The notes below the pieces were generated by a model. It saw nothing but the letters and a program-made list of their open reading frames with translations, searched no databases and was not told the DNA's origin. From an uncultured Gemmiger sp. (lineage in GTDB: Bacteria > Bacillota > Clostridia > Oscillospirales > Ruminococcaceae), in the NCBI GenBank assembly GCA_944386225.1, contig CALXAH010000006.1, forward strand, positions 62,001 to 126,000: DNA of 64,000 nt, read 5' to 3'. Made by a program: the position numbers and the translations under genes. Positions 51,842-59,307 of the stretch are shown piece by piece. Within the stretch, counting starts at the first letter, position 1. The number at the start of each line of letters is the position of its first letter.

Positions 51842-53439
51842 CGTTCAGCGCTTTTTTTGCGGTGATGACGCAGGGCCAGATAGGCCAGGATCAGCACCCA
51901 GGCAGCTGCCAGCGCCGCCAGCAGCCCTACCGACATGGCAGGCATCGCCCCCAGATCCACCTTGCCGCCGGAGGCAGAGATTGAATCCAGGTGGTACAGG
52001 GAAACGGTGTCGGCATACAGCGTATCAATAAAAGCGTCGTCCACCGTCTGATCGCGCCGCACCGATTTTGTTACCGTTTCGATCAGCTGACCTGCCGCGT
52101 CACGCAGCGAGGCTGAACCGTTGAACACAGGGGTGGTAAAGGTATCATCCAGGTGATCCAGCAGCAGCCGGGTAGCCTCCAGCTTTACCTGGTAATAGGT
52201 GTCGTTGTCCTCGCCGGCCCGGCTCAGATAGTCCTGGTACTCCGGGCTTTCCAACGCCTTGGTGGTTACCGGCACATAGCCCTCGGTCTGGGAATAGGCA
52301 ATCTGCACCGAATCGGTCAGCAGATACTGGGCAAACAGCCAGGAGGCCAGCACCTCCTGCGGGTCTTCCTTATTAAAGATGCAGACCGAAGGCCCCTGGG
52401 AGATCATCTGGGGATGCTCCGGGTCAAACTGGGGTACTGGCATGACGGCGGTTTCAAATTCCACCACCTTGTCGGCGGGGATATCCAGCAGCGGGGCGTC
52501 GGTACCCATCCAGGTGGAACCGGCGGTGGAGTCAATGGCAAACACACACTGGCCCGCGTTCAGAAAGTTGGCCGGGTATCCGGAGATCTTGAAGGTGGAG
52601 AACGCCCCCGCGGCGGTGGCGTCCGCGATCTGATACAGCAGATCGGTGGTTGTGTCGTTGAACAGCTGAATTACCCCGGTGGAGGTGGAATAGCCCGCCC
52701 CCAGCTGCTGCAGCATCTGAATCATCATATTGTCGGTGGATTTGTACAGGAAGGGGATCAGCACCTGCTGCCCGTTCAGGCTGTACACTCCGTCCGCGCC
52801 CTCGGTGGCGGCTGCCGCCCGGGATACCTCCCAGATAAAATCCCAGGTCAGGGTCTCCGGCAGGGTGTAGCCCAGTGCCTCCACGTAGGTCTTGTTGATG
52901 TAGCAGGCCTCGGTGGAACGCATGTAGGGAATGGCATAGTAGTGGCCGTCCAGACGGCACTCGTCCAGGAACTGAGGCACGATCTGCTCCTGAGCAGGGG
53001 AGTCAAACCGCACCTCGCTGCCGCCCAGCCCGTATTTTTCGTCGGCAAACAGCTCGTCCAGCGGCGCCACCACGTTGTCGCCGGTCAGATAGGTGGCGAT
53101 GTGATCCGGGTAGGTAATGCAGACGTTGGGGGTGGTCTGGGTGGTGATGTTGGTGATTACGTCGTTGTAGATATCCCCGTAGTTGGTGTACAGCCGCAGC
53201 GTTACCGTGATGTTGGGGTACAGGGCCTGGAACTCCTCGATGGTCTGCTTGTAGATATCGGTCTGGCGTTTGTTGGTATCGTTCTTTGCCCAGAAGGTGA
53301 TCTCATACTGGCGGCTTTCATCAAATGTTTCCGGTACGGTGAAGGCTGTCTGTTCCTGCCGGCCGTGGCAGCCGGCAAAAAGGGACAGGCAGACCGCCGC
53401 CAGCACCCCGGCAGCCAACCGGCGCAATCCGGTTTTCAT
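51838..53439 (-). CDS. Extracellular solute-binding protein, sugar ABC importer, with C-terminal membrane anchor
   Basis: A 533-residue family 1 binding protein with a lipoprotein signal (CLSLFAGC, lipid near Cys23), the sugar-binding-protein opening EITFWAKNDTNKRQTDIYKQTIEEF and a late INKT/WLFAQYLL pattern. Unusually it ends with a second anchor, a membrane helix about 20 residues long (LLAALAAAWVLILAYLAL) and a basic tail. Its ATG overlaps the permease stop by four bases, so it is last in the importer operon. The frame is open far upstream inside the permease gene; that part is not translated. Confidence 0.88.
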   Translation of the reverse strand: MKTGLRRLAAGVLAAVCLSLFAGCHGRQEQTAFTVPETFDESRQYEITFWAKNDTNKRQTDIYKQTIEEFQALYPNITVTLRLYTNYGDIYNDVITNITTQTTPNVCITYPDHIATYLTGDNVVAPLDELFADEKYGLGGSEVRFDSPAQEQIVPQFLDECRLDGHYYAIPYMRSTEACYINKTYVEALGYTLPETLTWDFIWEVSRAAAATEGADGVYSLNGQQVLIPFLYKSTDNMMIQMLQQLGAGYSTSTGVIQLFNDTTTDLLYQIADATAAGAFSTFKISGYPANFLNAGQCVFAIDSTAGSTWMGTDAPLLDIPADKVVEFETAVMPVPQFDPEHPQMISQGPSVCIFNKEDPQEVLASWLFAQYLLTDSVQIAYSQTEGYVPVTTKALESPEYQDYLSRAGEDNDTYYQVKLEATRLLLDHLDDTFTTPVFNGSASLRDAAGQLIETVTKSVRRDQTVDDAFIDTLYADTVSLYHLDSISASGGKVDLGAMPAMSVGLLAALAAAWVLILAYLALRHHRKKSAER

Positions 53440-54311
53440 CCCTTCATCCCTCCTCTGGAAACGCCCTCCATGATCTTCTTGCGGAACGCCAAAAACAGCA
53501 GGATCAGCGGCACCGAGATCACCACCACCGCGGCCATCATGGCGGGGATGTTTTCCCGGCCAAAGCCGTTCTCCCGGATCTCCTGAATGCCGTTGGAAAC
53601 CAGGAAATAAGCCGCGTCGTCGGTGATCAGGCGGGGCCACACATAGGAGTTCCAGCACTCGATCAGTTTCAGGATCGTAATGGTCACCAGGGTGGGGCGG
53701 CAGATAGGCACCATGACCTTCCACAGATACTTCAGGTCGGAGGTACCGTCCACCTTGGCGGCTTTGTACAGCTCGTTCGGCACCTGCTCGAAACTTTCTT
53801 TCAGCAGATAGATATAGAATACCGAGGTAATGGAGGGCAGGATCAGGCCGGGGAAGCTGTTGCGCAGATCCAGGTTGGTAATGGTCACAAAGTTGGTGAT
53901 CACCACCAGCTCACTGGGAATCATCATCATGGACAGGAACAGCCCGAACAGAAGATCCTTGCCCCGGAAAGAAAGCCGGGCAAAGGCGTAGGCGGCCAGT
54001 GTGCTGACCACTACCATGGCCGCGGTGGTCAGTACCGAGAAAATCAGGGTGTTCAGCAGGTACCGGCCCAGGGGCACGGCGGTAAAAGCCTCCGCATAGT
54101 TTTCCAGGGTGGGGGAGAGGGTGAAAAAGCTGGGGGTGTATTCGGCGTTGTAGGCGGCGTAGCTTTTCAAAGAGGTGAGCACCATCCAGTAAAAGGGGAA
54201 CAGCACGACCACAGCCCAGATGCTAAGCCCCAGATAGGTGACGGCCCGCACAGCACCGCTGCGCCGCCGGGCAGACCGGCCGGTGGCCGCCAGATCGGAA
54301 GTATGTTTCAT
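53436..54311 (-). CDS. Sugar ABC transporter permease, MalG type
   Basis: A 291-residue permease with six helices and the MalG-like coupling EAA loop YKAAKVDGTSDLKYLWKVMVP. With the adjacent MalF-type protein it forms the channel. A signature of the subfamily is FYWMVLTSLKS after helix 1. It overlaps the binding-protein start. Confidence 0.92.
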   Translation of the reverse strand: MKHTSDLAATGRSARRRSGAVRAVTYLGLSIWAVVVLFPFYWMVLTSLKSYAAYNAEYTPSFFTLSPTLENYAEAFTAVPLGRYLLNTLIFSVLTTAAMVVVSTLAAYAFARLSFRGKDLLFGLFLSMMMIPSELVVITNFVTITNLDLRNSFPGLILPSITSVFYIYLLKESFEQVPNELYKAAKVDGTSDLKYLWKVMVPICRPTLVTITILKLIECWNSYVWPRLITDDAAYFLVSNGIQEIRENGFGRENIPAMMAAVVVISVPLILLFLAFRKKIMEGVSRGGMKG

Positions 54312-54322
54312 AAGGCGCCTCC

Positions 54323-55213
54323 TCAGTCTTCCAGCCGCCGGCGGCTGACCAGCAGGTTGATGCAGGTGATGGTCAGCACGATGGCGAACAGCAGGATGGC
54401 GGCAGCGGATGCATAGGACGGGTAGCCGCCGCTGTCACCGTACAGCATGTCGTATACATAGCCCACAATGGTGTTCATGCCGGCCGCGTTCAGATCGGTG
54501 CCGAACAGGGCTACCGCGTCGCTGTAAGCCTTGAACGCACCGATAAAGCCGGTGATCACCAGATACACCAGCATGGGGGAAATCATGGGCAGGGTGATGC
54601 GGAAAAAGATCCGCGTGCGGGAGGTACCATCCACCCGGGCGGCCTTGTAGTAGTCCGGGTTCACCGAGGCCAGCGCGCTGGTCAGCACCAGGATTTTAAA
54701 GGGCATCACCACCCAGATGGTGTAAAAGCAAAGCACAAACATCTTGGCCCAGTACGGCCCGTCGATAAAGTCGATGGTGGGGCCGCCGAACCATTGCAGC
54801 ATCAGGTTTACCAGACCGTCGGTGTATTCGGTTTTCTGAAACAGCACCATGAACACCAGGCCCACCGCCAGGGTGTTGGTCACGTAGGGGAGAAAATAGA
54901 CGGTCTGGTACAGCTGGCGCAGCGGCCGGATGGAGCTGAGCCCGGTGGAGATAAGCAGGGCCAGCCCGGTGGAAAGCGGCACCGTGATCGCCACCAGGAT
55001 CAGGGTATTTTTCAGTGCCTGCAGAAAATAGGGATCGTGCAGTACATAGGAATAATTGTAGCCGCCGATGCCCCAGTAGGTCTGGGAGGCGAAGTTGTAG
55101 CCTTCCTCAAAGGAATAGATCAGCACGTCGATCAGCGGATATACCAGAAACGCGCCCAGCAGAATCAGGGCGGGCAGCAGATACAGCCACGCTTTTTTGG
55201 AGCCGTTGTTCAT
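54323..55213 (-). CDS. Sugar ABC transporter permease, MalF type
   Basis: A 296-residue permease with six helices and the EAA loop YKAARVDGTSRTRIFFRITLPMISP. It starts MNNGSKKAWLYLLPALILLG, the usual UgpA/MalF-type lead. Its start overlaps the ATPase stop by four bases and the MalG-type gene follows after 11 bases. Confidence 0.92.
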   Translation of the reverse strand: MNNGSKKAWLYLLPALILLGAFLVYPLIDVLIYSFEEGYNFASQTYWGIGGYNYSYVLHDPYFLQALKNTLILVAITVPLSTGLALLISTGLSSIRPLRQLYQTVYFLPYVTNTLAVGLVFMVLFQKTEYTDGLVNLMLQWFGGPTIDFIDGPYWAKMFVLCFYTIWVVMPFKILVLTSALASVNPDYYKAARVDGTSRTRIFFRITLPMISPMLVYLVITGFIGAFKAYSDAVALFGTDLNAAGMNTIVGYVYDMLYGDSGGYPSYASAAAILLFAIVLTITCINLLVSRRRLED

Positions 55214-56328
55214 CGTGCCGCCCCCTTATCCGCCGCAAAGGGAATACGCTGCTCGGTTTCGGTGTCGAACAGCAGCACCTTGTCCGCACGCAGCGAGAAG
55301 CGCACGGTCTCGGCGTCGGCCCGCAGCCCGCAGGCCGGATCCAGGATGGCACGCAGGGCACCGTCCCGTGCATCCGGATGGGAGCAGACCATGCTCAGAT
55401 CCCGGCCCAGCACCTCGGCCCGTTCCGGCGTGCAGACCACCGGCCCGGCCTCGTCCGGAATAAAGCCCTCCGGGCGCACACCTGCCCAGACCTCCCGGTC
55501 GGCCACGCCCGGAACCGCCAGTACCGGCCGGTTGGCCAGCCACAGTTCGCCGGCCTGTACCCGGGCTTTGAACACATTGATGGGCGGCGTGCCCAGAAAG
55601 CGCGCCACAAACAGGCTGGCCGGATCGTCGTACACCTGCTGGGGCTTGCCCTCCTGCATGAGTACGCCCTCCTTCATCACCACGATCCGGTCGGAGATGC
55701 TCATGGCTTCTTCCTGGTCGTGGGTCACAAACAGGGTGGTGATGCCGGTCTTTTTCTGGATTTTGCAGATTTCCTCCCGGGTCTGCAGCCGCAGCCGGGC
55801 GTCCAGGTTGGACAACGGTTCGTCCAGCAGCAGTACCCGGGGCATCTTGACCAGCGCCCGGGCGATGGCCACCCGCTGCTGCTGCCCGCCGCTCAGTTCC
55901 CGGGGCTTGCGATCCAGCAGTTCCTCAATCTGTACCAGGGCGGCGGCCTCGGTGGCCCGGCGGCGCATCTCCTGCCGGGAGGGCCGTGCCGCCCCTTTCA
56001 GATTCTCCAGAGGGAACAGAATGTTCTGCAATACCGTCAGGTGCGGGTACAGGGCGTAGTTCTGGAATACCATGCCTACCCCGCGCAGCTCCGGCGGCAG
56101 ATCGGTCACGTCCTTATCACCAAAAAAGATCCGTCCGGTGGTGGGCTTTTCCAGGCCGCAGATCATGTTCAGCGTGGTGGTCTTGCCGCAGCCCGATGGC
56201 CCGAGCAATCCAACCAAAGAACCGTCTGGCACCTGGAAGCTCAACTCCCGAACGGCGACCGTTTCTCCCTGGCTGCGCCGGCCCCTGCCGGCAAAACGTT
56301 TGGTGATATCCTGCAATCTGATATCCAT
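55210..56328 (-). CDS. Sugar ABC transporter ATP-binding protein (UgpC/MsmX type)
   Basis: A 372-residue ATPase with Walker A GPSGCGKTTT, signature LSGGQQQRVAIARAL, Walker B VLLLDEPLSNLD and a C-terminal TOBE/OB regulatory domain (GVRPEGFIPDEAG onward). Many Firmicutes share one MsmX for all sugar importers; here the ATPase leads its own operon with both permeases and the binding protein, so this importer is self-contained. No glycosidase or sugar regulator is adjacent, so the substrate is unknown. The ATG at 56328 follows GGGGGGAAA. Confidence 0.92.
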   Translation of the reverse strand: MDIRLQDITKRFAGRGRRSQGETVAVRELSFQVPDGSLVGLLGPSGCGKTTTLNMICGLEKPTTGRIFFGDKDVTDLPPELRGVGMVFQNYALYPHLTVLQNILFPLENLKGAARPSRQEMRRRATEAAALVQIEELLDRKPRELSGGQQQRVAIARALVKMPRVLLLDEPLSNLDARLRLQTREEICKIQKKTGITTLFVTHDQEEAMSISDRIVVMKEGVLMQEGKPQQVYDDPASLFVARFLGTPPINVFKARVQAGELWLANRPVLAVPGVADREVWAGVRPEGFIPDEAGPVVCTPERAEVLGRDLSMVCSHPDARDGALRAILDPACGLRADAETVRFSLRADKVLLFDTETEQRIPFAADKGAAR

Positions 56329-56361
56329 GCTGTTTCCCCCCACAGTTCAATGCTTGTACTG

Positions 56362-56390
56362 ATTATAGCGGATTTTGGGGCATATCACAA
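56362..56390 (-). promoter_or_regulatory. Promoter of the sugar ABC importer operon
   Basis: TTGTGA (56385-56390), a 17-base spacer and TATAAT (56362-56367) on the minus strand, 34 bases before the ATPase start. Confidence 0.75.
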
Positions 56391-56410
56391 GGTTTTGCGG
56401 CGCAGGGCAA

Positions 56411-56443
56411 AACAAAACGCCCCGGCCAACCGGCCGGGGCGTT
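56411..56443 (-). terminator. Terminator after tRNA-Leu
   Basis: A perfect 12-pair GC stem (56416-56427 and 56432-56443) with a four-base loop, followed on the minus strand by TTTGTTTT. Confidence 0.85.
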
Positions 56444-56468
56444 CTGGGCGGGCAAAAACCGCCAATGT

Positions 56469-56552
56469 TGGTGCGGATAACAGGACTTGAACCTGCACGT
56501 CATGGACACTGGACCCTAAAACCAGCGCGTCTGCCAATTCCGCCATATCCGC
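56469..56552 (-). tRNA. tRNA-Leu (anticodon UAG)
   Basis: An 84-base gene. GCGGATA pairs with TATCCGC in the acceptor stem, followed by A and an encoded CCA. The anticodon loop TTTAGGG gives UAG, the T-loop is GGTTCAAGTCC, and a long variable arm (TGTCCATGACGTGCA) is typical of class II tRNA-Leu. Confidence 0.93.
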
Positions 56553-56587
56553 AGACGAATCCATCAAGAATGTTTACCGATGGATAA

Positions 56588-56618
56588 AGAAAAACACCCG
56601 ACGCAGGTACGACGGGTG
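56588..56618 (-). terminator. Terminator between tRNA-Gly and tRNA-Leu
   Basis: Arms 56595-56603 and 56610-56618 (CACCCG / CGGGTG outer core, one inner mismatch), followed on the minus strand by GTTTTTCTTT. Confidence 0.6.
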
Positions 56619-56623
56619 CTTTG

Positions 56624-56699
56624 TGGAGCGGCTTACGAGGCTCGAACTCGCTACCTCCACCTTGGCAAGGTGGCGCTCTACCAGATGAGCTAAAGCCGC
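56624..56699 (-). tRNA. tRNA-Gly (anticodon GCC)
   Basis: A 76-base gene with acceptor GCGGCTT / AAGCCGC, an anticodon arm CACCT-TGCCA-AGGTG region giving GCC, T-loop GAGTTCGAGCCTC and an encoded CCA. It lies four bases after tRNA-Phe in the same transcript. Confidence 0.93.
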
Positions 56700-56703
56700 A
56701 AAA

Positions 56704-56779
56704 TGGTGCCTCCGATCGGAATCGAACCAATGACACGGGGATTTTCAGTCCCCTGCTCTACCAACTGAGCTACAGAGGC
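56704..56779 (-). tRNA. tRNA-Phe (anticodon GAA)
   Basis: A 76-base gene with acceptor GCCTCTG / CGGAGGC, anticodon loop CTGAAAA giving GAA, T-loop GGTTCGATTCC and an encoded CCA. It is first in the Phe-Gly transcript. Confidence 0.93.
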
Positions 56780-56802
56780 CTGTCTGCCGTTGCAGCTTAA
56801 TC

Positions 56803-56831
56803 AGTATAGCGCGCTGGGCAGAATTTGTCAA
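56803..56831 (-). promoter_or_regulatory. Promoter of the tRNA-Phe-Gly unit
   Basis: TTGACA (56826-56831), a 17-base spacer and TATACT (56803-56808) on the minus strand, with an AT-rich run upstream. Confidence 0.85.
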
Positions 56832-56910
56832 TACTTTTTTGAATATTTTTTCTTTTCTCCGTATAGCAAGATACCGGAAAGGCAAACAGGCCGGGGCGAA
56901 ACAATGAAAA

Positions 56911-57336
56911 TCATGATTTTAGGCTGCTTCGGAGTTCCGACATCCGGATATACCCATTTTCATCTTCGACATCCAACGAAAGAATACGCATGGTTTCAAT
57001 GATTTCCGAAATATGCGATTGACTGATTTCCGGACTCAACACCAAATACCCATATACTTCATTGCAGAAAGTGTAGTTGACGGCTTTATTTGTCCCTTCC
57101 GTCAATGAATGGTATGCTTGCTGAAAAGAGCGAAAGGCGGCAACCCCATACCAATAGCTGCTTTCGCAGCCATCTGTCTGGTATTCTGCAAAGTGAGTAC
57201 AAGCATCAGCGGCACCTGCCTGTGCCAGTGCCCGAATATCATCCTTATTGTTTTTTTGGTTTTGCCAGAGCAGGGCAAAGGTTAAAGTGGAAATGGAAAG
57301 GCAAACGATTAGAATAACTTCAAATCGCTTTTTCAT
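56911..57336 (-). CDS. Membrane-anchored orphan protein, AT-rich gene
   Basis: A 141-residue protein with one N-terminal membrane helix (about residues 7-24) and an extracytoplasmic helical domain rich in Ser, Ala, Glu and aromatic residues (CESSYWYGVAAFRSFQQAY). AAAGGAGAT precedes the ATG, so translation is likely. The gene is visibly richer in A and T than its neighbours and uses different codons, and it lies between two tRNA groups, a common site for acquired DNA. No domain is recognised, and I see no integrase or repeat to show how it arrived. Confidence 0.75.
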   Translation of the reverse strand: MKKRFEVILIVCLSISTLTFALLWQNQKNNKDDIRALAQAGAADACTHFAEYQTDGCESSYWYGVAAFRSFQQAYHSLTEGTNKAVNYTFCNEVYGYLVLSPEISQSHISEIIETMRILSLDVEDENGYIRMSELRSSLKS

Positions 57337-57435
57337 ATTGTGATCTCCTTTCCCTGTATACCAAACTCTTTATAAATAAAAACATACCACACGCTAAATA
57401 ATTTTACCAGCGCATTTGAAAGAGGGCGGATCAAT

Positions 57436-57474
57436 AACAAAAATACCGCAGAGGAGAAATCCTCTGCGGTATTT
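57436..57474 (-). terminator. Terminator after tRNA-Pro
   Basis: A perfect 15-pair stem (57441-57455 and 57460-57474) with a GAAA loop as read on the plus strand, followed on the minus strand by TTGTTA. Its first base is the last base of the tRNA CCA end. Confidence 0.85.
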
Positions 57475-57549
57475 GGTCGGAGTGGCGGGATTTGAACCCA
57501 CGGCTTCCTAGTCCCGAACCAGGCGCGCTACCAACTGCGCTACACCCCG
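57474..57549 (-). tRNA. tRNA-Pro (anticodon CGG)
   Basis: A 76-base gene with acceptor CGGGGTG / CACTCCG (one G-U pair), anticodon loop TTCGGGA giving CGG, T-loop GGTTCAAATCC and an encoded CCA. Confidence 0.93.
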
Positions 57550-57550
57550 A

Positions 57551-57587
57551 AAAAAATGGCAGCAGCTCGTAAAAACACGCTGCTGCC
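57551..57587 (-). terminator. Terminator between tRNA-Gln and tRNA-Pro
   Basis: GGCAGCAG (57558-57565) pairs with CTGCTGCC (57580-57587); on the minus strand the stem is followed by ATTTTTT. Confidence 0.7.
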
Positions 57588-57589
57588 GG

Positions 57590-57663
57590 TGGTTGGGGAA
57601 GAAGGATTCGAACCCTCACAAACAGAGTCAGAGTCTGTCGTGCTACCCTTACACAATTCCCCA
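57590..57663 (-). tRNA. tRNA-Gln (anticodon CUG)
   Basis: A 74-base gene with acceptor TGGGGAA / TTCCCCA, giving the U1-A72 pair typical of tRNA-Gln. The anticodon loop CTCTGAC gives CUG, the T-loop is GGTTCGAATCC and CCA is encoded. Confidence 0.9.
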
Positions 57664-57703
57664 TCGGTCTTTGTGCGGCGCTCCGTTTCCAGAGCGCTCT
57701 ATT

Positions 57704-57732
57704 ATTATAGCTAACCCCCATGGATTTGTCAA
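57704..57732 (-). promoter_or_regulatory. Promoter of tRNA-Gln
   Basis: A perfect consensus: TTGACA (57727-57732), a 17-base spacer and TATAAT (57704-57709) on the minus strand. Directly upstream is the AT-rich palindrome CAAATTTTT-TTG-AAAAATTTG (57743-57763), probably an UP-type element. Confidence 0.9.
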
Positions 57733-57835
57733 CAGGTAATTTCAAATTTTTTTGAAAAATTTGGCGAAGCCATTTTTGCGGCCTGCGAGGATAGTTTTCC
57801 GGGCCTGAAACATACTGAAACAGGAGGTGATTATT

Positions 57836-58078
57836 GTGAGCACACACAAGCACACATTGGATCAACGTTTATATAAAGTACAGGCGCAGGCGCGGGCAGA
57901 AAGCTTGAATGCGCTGCCGGCTGCCCGGCGCGCAGCGCAGGCCCGGGCGGATGGGGCACTTCGCCCGGAGGAATACTTTACGCAGCGGCAGCTGATCCAC
58001 AAGCCCCAGCGCGTGGAGGAAGCCCGGCCCACGGTGAACAGCCGCCTGCACAGCAAGGAAGAATTTCCGCAGGGCTGA
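57836..58078 (+). CDS. Small hypothetical protein
   Basis: An 80-residue, Ala-, Arg- and Gln-rich protein with no recognised domain, probably helical in its first half (LDQRLYKVQAQARAESLNAL) and disordered later. The GTG at 57836 has AGGAGGTG six bases upstream, and a very strong terminator follows the stop, so it looks like a real single-gene unit. Another GTG at 57827 lies inside the ribosome site. Confidence 0.65.
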   Translation: MSTHKHTLDQRLYKVQAQARAESLNALPAARRAAQARADGALRPEEYFTQRQLIHKPQRVEEARPTVNSRLHSKEEFPQG

Positions 58079-58092
58079 CCAGAATCAAGCCG

Positions 58093-58137
58093 AAAGCGGC
58101 CGCCATTCCGGGAACTTTCCGGAATGGCGGCCGCTTT
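58093..58137. terminator. Terminator after the small hypothetical gene
   Basis: A perfect 19-pair stem (58093-58111 and 58119-58137) with a seven-base loop. No long T-tract follows on the plus strand. Confidence 0.75.
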
Positions 58138-58233
58138 GCCGTTGCCGCTCTGCCTGGCGGGGGGATCTTTGGGCGGCGATGCCGGTGTTCGGCATTTTTA
58201 GGTACAGCCGCCATATTTCGTTGCGAAAAACAG

Positions 58234-58262
58234 TTGCAATCCTTAATTGAATCTTTTATGAT
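58234..58262 (+). promoter_or_regulatory. Promoter of the ydbC-HD unit
   Basis: TTGCAA (58234-58239), a 17-base spacer and TATGAT (58257-58262), about 42 bases before the start codon. Confidence 0.75.
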
Positions 58263-58303
58263 AAAAGAAAGACAAAATGAAGAAGACAGGAAGGGTTTGC
58301 AAT

Positions 58304-58525
58304 ATGGCAGAGTTCAAGTATGAAATTACCGAGCGGATCGCGGTGCTGAGCACCAGCGCCAACGGCTGGGAGCGTCAGCTGAATATGGTCAGCTGGAACG
58401 ACCGGGAGCCCAAGTATGACATCCGCGACTGGTCTCCGGACGGCAGCAAGATGGGTAAGGGCATCAGCCTGAGCCACGATGAGCTGGCCATCCTGAAAGG
58501 CATCCTGGAGGATATGGAACTGTAA
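58304..58525 (+). CDS. ydbC: YdbC/PC4-family single-stranded DNA-binding protein
   Basis: A 73-residue protein matching the bacterial PC4-like YdbC family: FKYEITERIAVLST, then LNMVSWNDREPKYDIRDWSP and GISLSHDELAILKGIL. The Lactococcus YdbC homodimer binds single-stranded DNA like the eukaryotic coactivator PC4. The ATG at 58304 follows AGGAAGGG. Its stop codon shares a base with the start of the HD hydrolase gene, so the pair is translationally coupled. Confidence 0.88.
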   Translation: MAEFKYEITERIAVLSTSANGWERQLNMVSWNDREPKYDIRDWSPDGSKMGKGISLSHDELAILKGILEDMEL

Positions 58526-59100
58526 TGGGGTACCGGGAAGAGTTCATTGAGATATTCACCCAGAATATTACCCGTCCGGGTGCGGACAAGCTGCTGGAAT
58601 GGCTGGACACCACCGATTTTTATCGGGCGCCGGCATCCACCCGCTTTCACGGAGCCTGCGAGTCGGGCCTTGTCATGCACAGCCTGAACGTATACCACGC
58701 TCTTATGGATCGGTTCTATACCGAAGAAGAGAGCAAGGAGAGCTTTGCAGTAGTGGCGCTGCTGCACGATCTGTGCAAGGCAAACTACTACAAAGCGGGC
58801 ACCCGGAACGTGAAAAACGAGACTACCGGCCAATGGGAAAAGGTTCCCACCTATAATGTGGAGGATATGTTCCCCTACGGGCACGGAGAAAAGAGCGTCT
58901 ATCTCATTGAGCGCTTCATCCGGCTGCGCCCGGCGGAGGCCGTGGCAATCCGCTGGCATATGGGCGGATTTGACGATGCGGCCCGGGGCGGCTGCCGCGC
59001 CATCAGCGAGGCGTATGATAAATACCCGCTGGCGGTAAAGCTGCATATAGCGGATCTGGAAGCTACCTACCTGATGGAAAAGGGCACCGGCCGTCACTGA
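58525..59100 (+). CDS. HD-domain phosphohydrolase
   Basis: A 191-residue protein with the metal-binding HD pattern: His near residue 39 (RFHGACESGLVMHS), the HD pair in VVALLHDLCKANYY near residue 77 and a late Asp in VKLHIADLEATY. HD proteins hydrolyse phosphate esters of nucleotides or cyclic nucleotides; the substrate here is unknown. The insertion around residues 90-115 (NETTGQWEKVPTYNVEDMFP) is typical of short Clostridia and phage HD proteins. Coupled to ydbC. Confidence 0.85.
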   Translation: MGYREEFIEIFTQNITRPGADKLLEWLDTTDFYRAPASTRFHGACESGLVMHSLNVYHALMDRFYTEEESKESFAVVALLHDLCKANYYKAGTRNVKNETTGQWEKVPTYNVEDMFPYGHGEKSVYLIERFIRLRPAEAVAIRWHMGGFDDAARGGCRAISEAYDKYPLAVKLHIADLEATYLMEKGTGRH

Positions 59101-59111
59101 TACTGAATAGA

Positions 59112-59158
59112 AAAACAGAGGGCGTCGTTCTCATTCGGAACGGCGCCCTCTGTTTTTA
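59112..59158 (+). terminator. Terminator after the HD-domain gene
   Basis: A 19-pair stem (59112-59130 and 59138-59156) runs into TTTTT. The only imperfect pair is U-G when read on the plus strand, which fixes its direction as plus. Confidence 0.85.
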
Positions 59159-59160
59159 TG

Positions 59161-59301
59161 CAAAAAAAGCCAGGCTGTATTTATGAAAATACAACCTGGC
59201 TTTCCAGCGCTGTGCCGGGGAATTCGTTTGTGCTATGTGTGAAAACAGCTGCTTTTGCGCAATGTGCCCAGCAATTGCCGGGGAAAACTGCCTGTGGGCT
59301 G
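59161..59301 (-). ncRNA. Candidate small RNA divergent from argG
   Basis: No protein gene lies between 59101 and 59402. A minus-strand terminator occupies 59161-59203: a 17-pair stem with an ATGA loop (plus-strand reading) and a seven-base T-tract. Its one imperfect pair is G-U only on the minus strand, so it terminates minus-strand RNA. A minus-strand promoter fits at 59308-59336. Together they predict an RNA of about 140 bases. Its 5' CCAGC can pair with GCTGG just before the terminator. I recognise no known family. Confidence 0.4.
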
Positions 59302-59307
59302 GACAAA

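Noticed and set aside
56790-57002. A 70-residue plus-strand frame in the tRNA region
   Set aside because: It overlaps the tRNA-Phe promoter and the better-supported minus-strand orphan gene, and lacks a ribosome site.
56469-57663. tRNA cluster as an integrative element attachment site
   Set aside because: No integrase, no duplicated tRNA end and no flanking repeat were seen; only one AT-rich gene lies inside.
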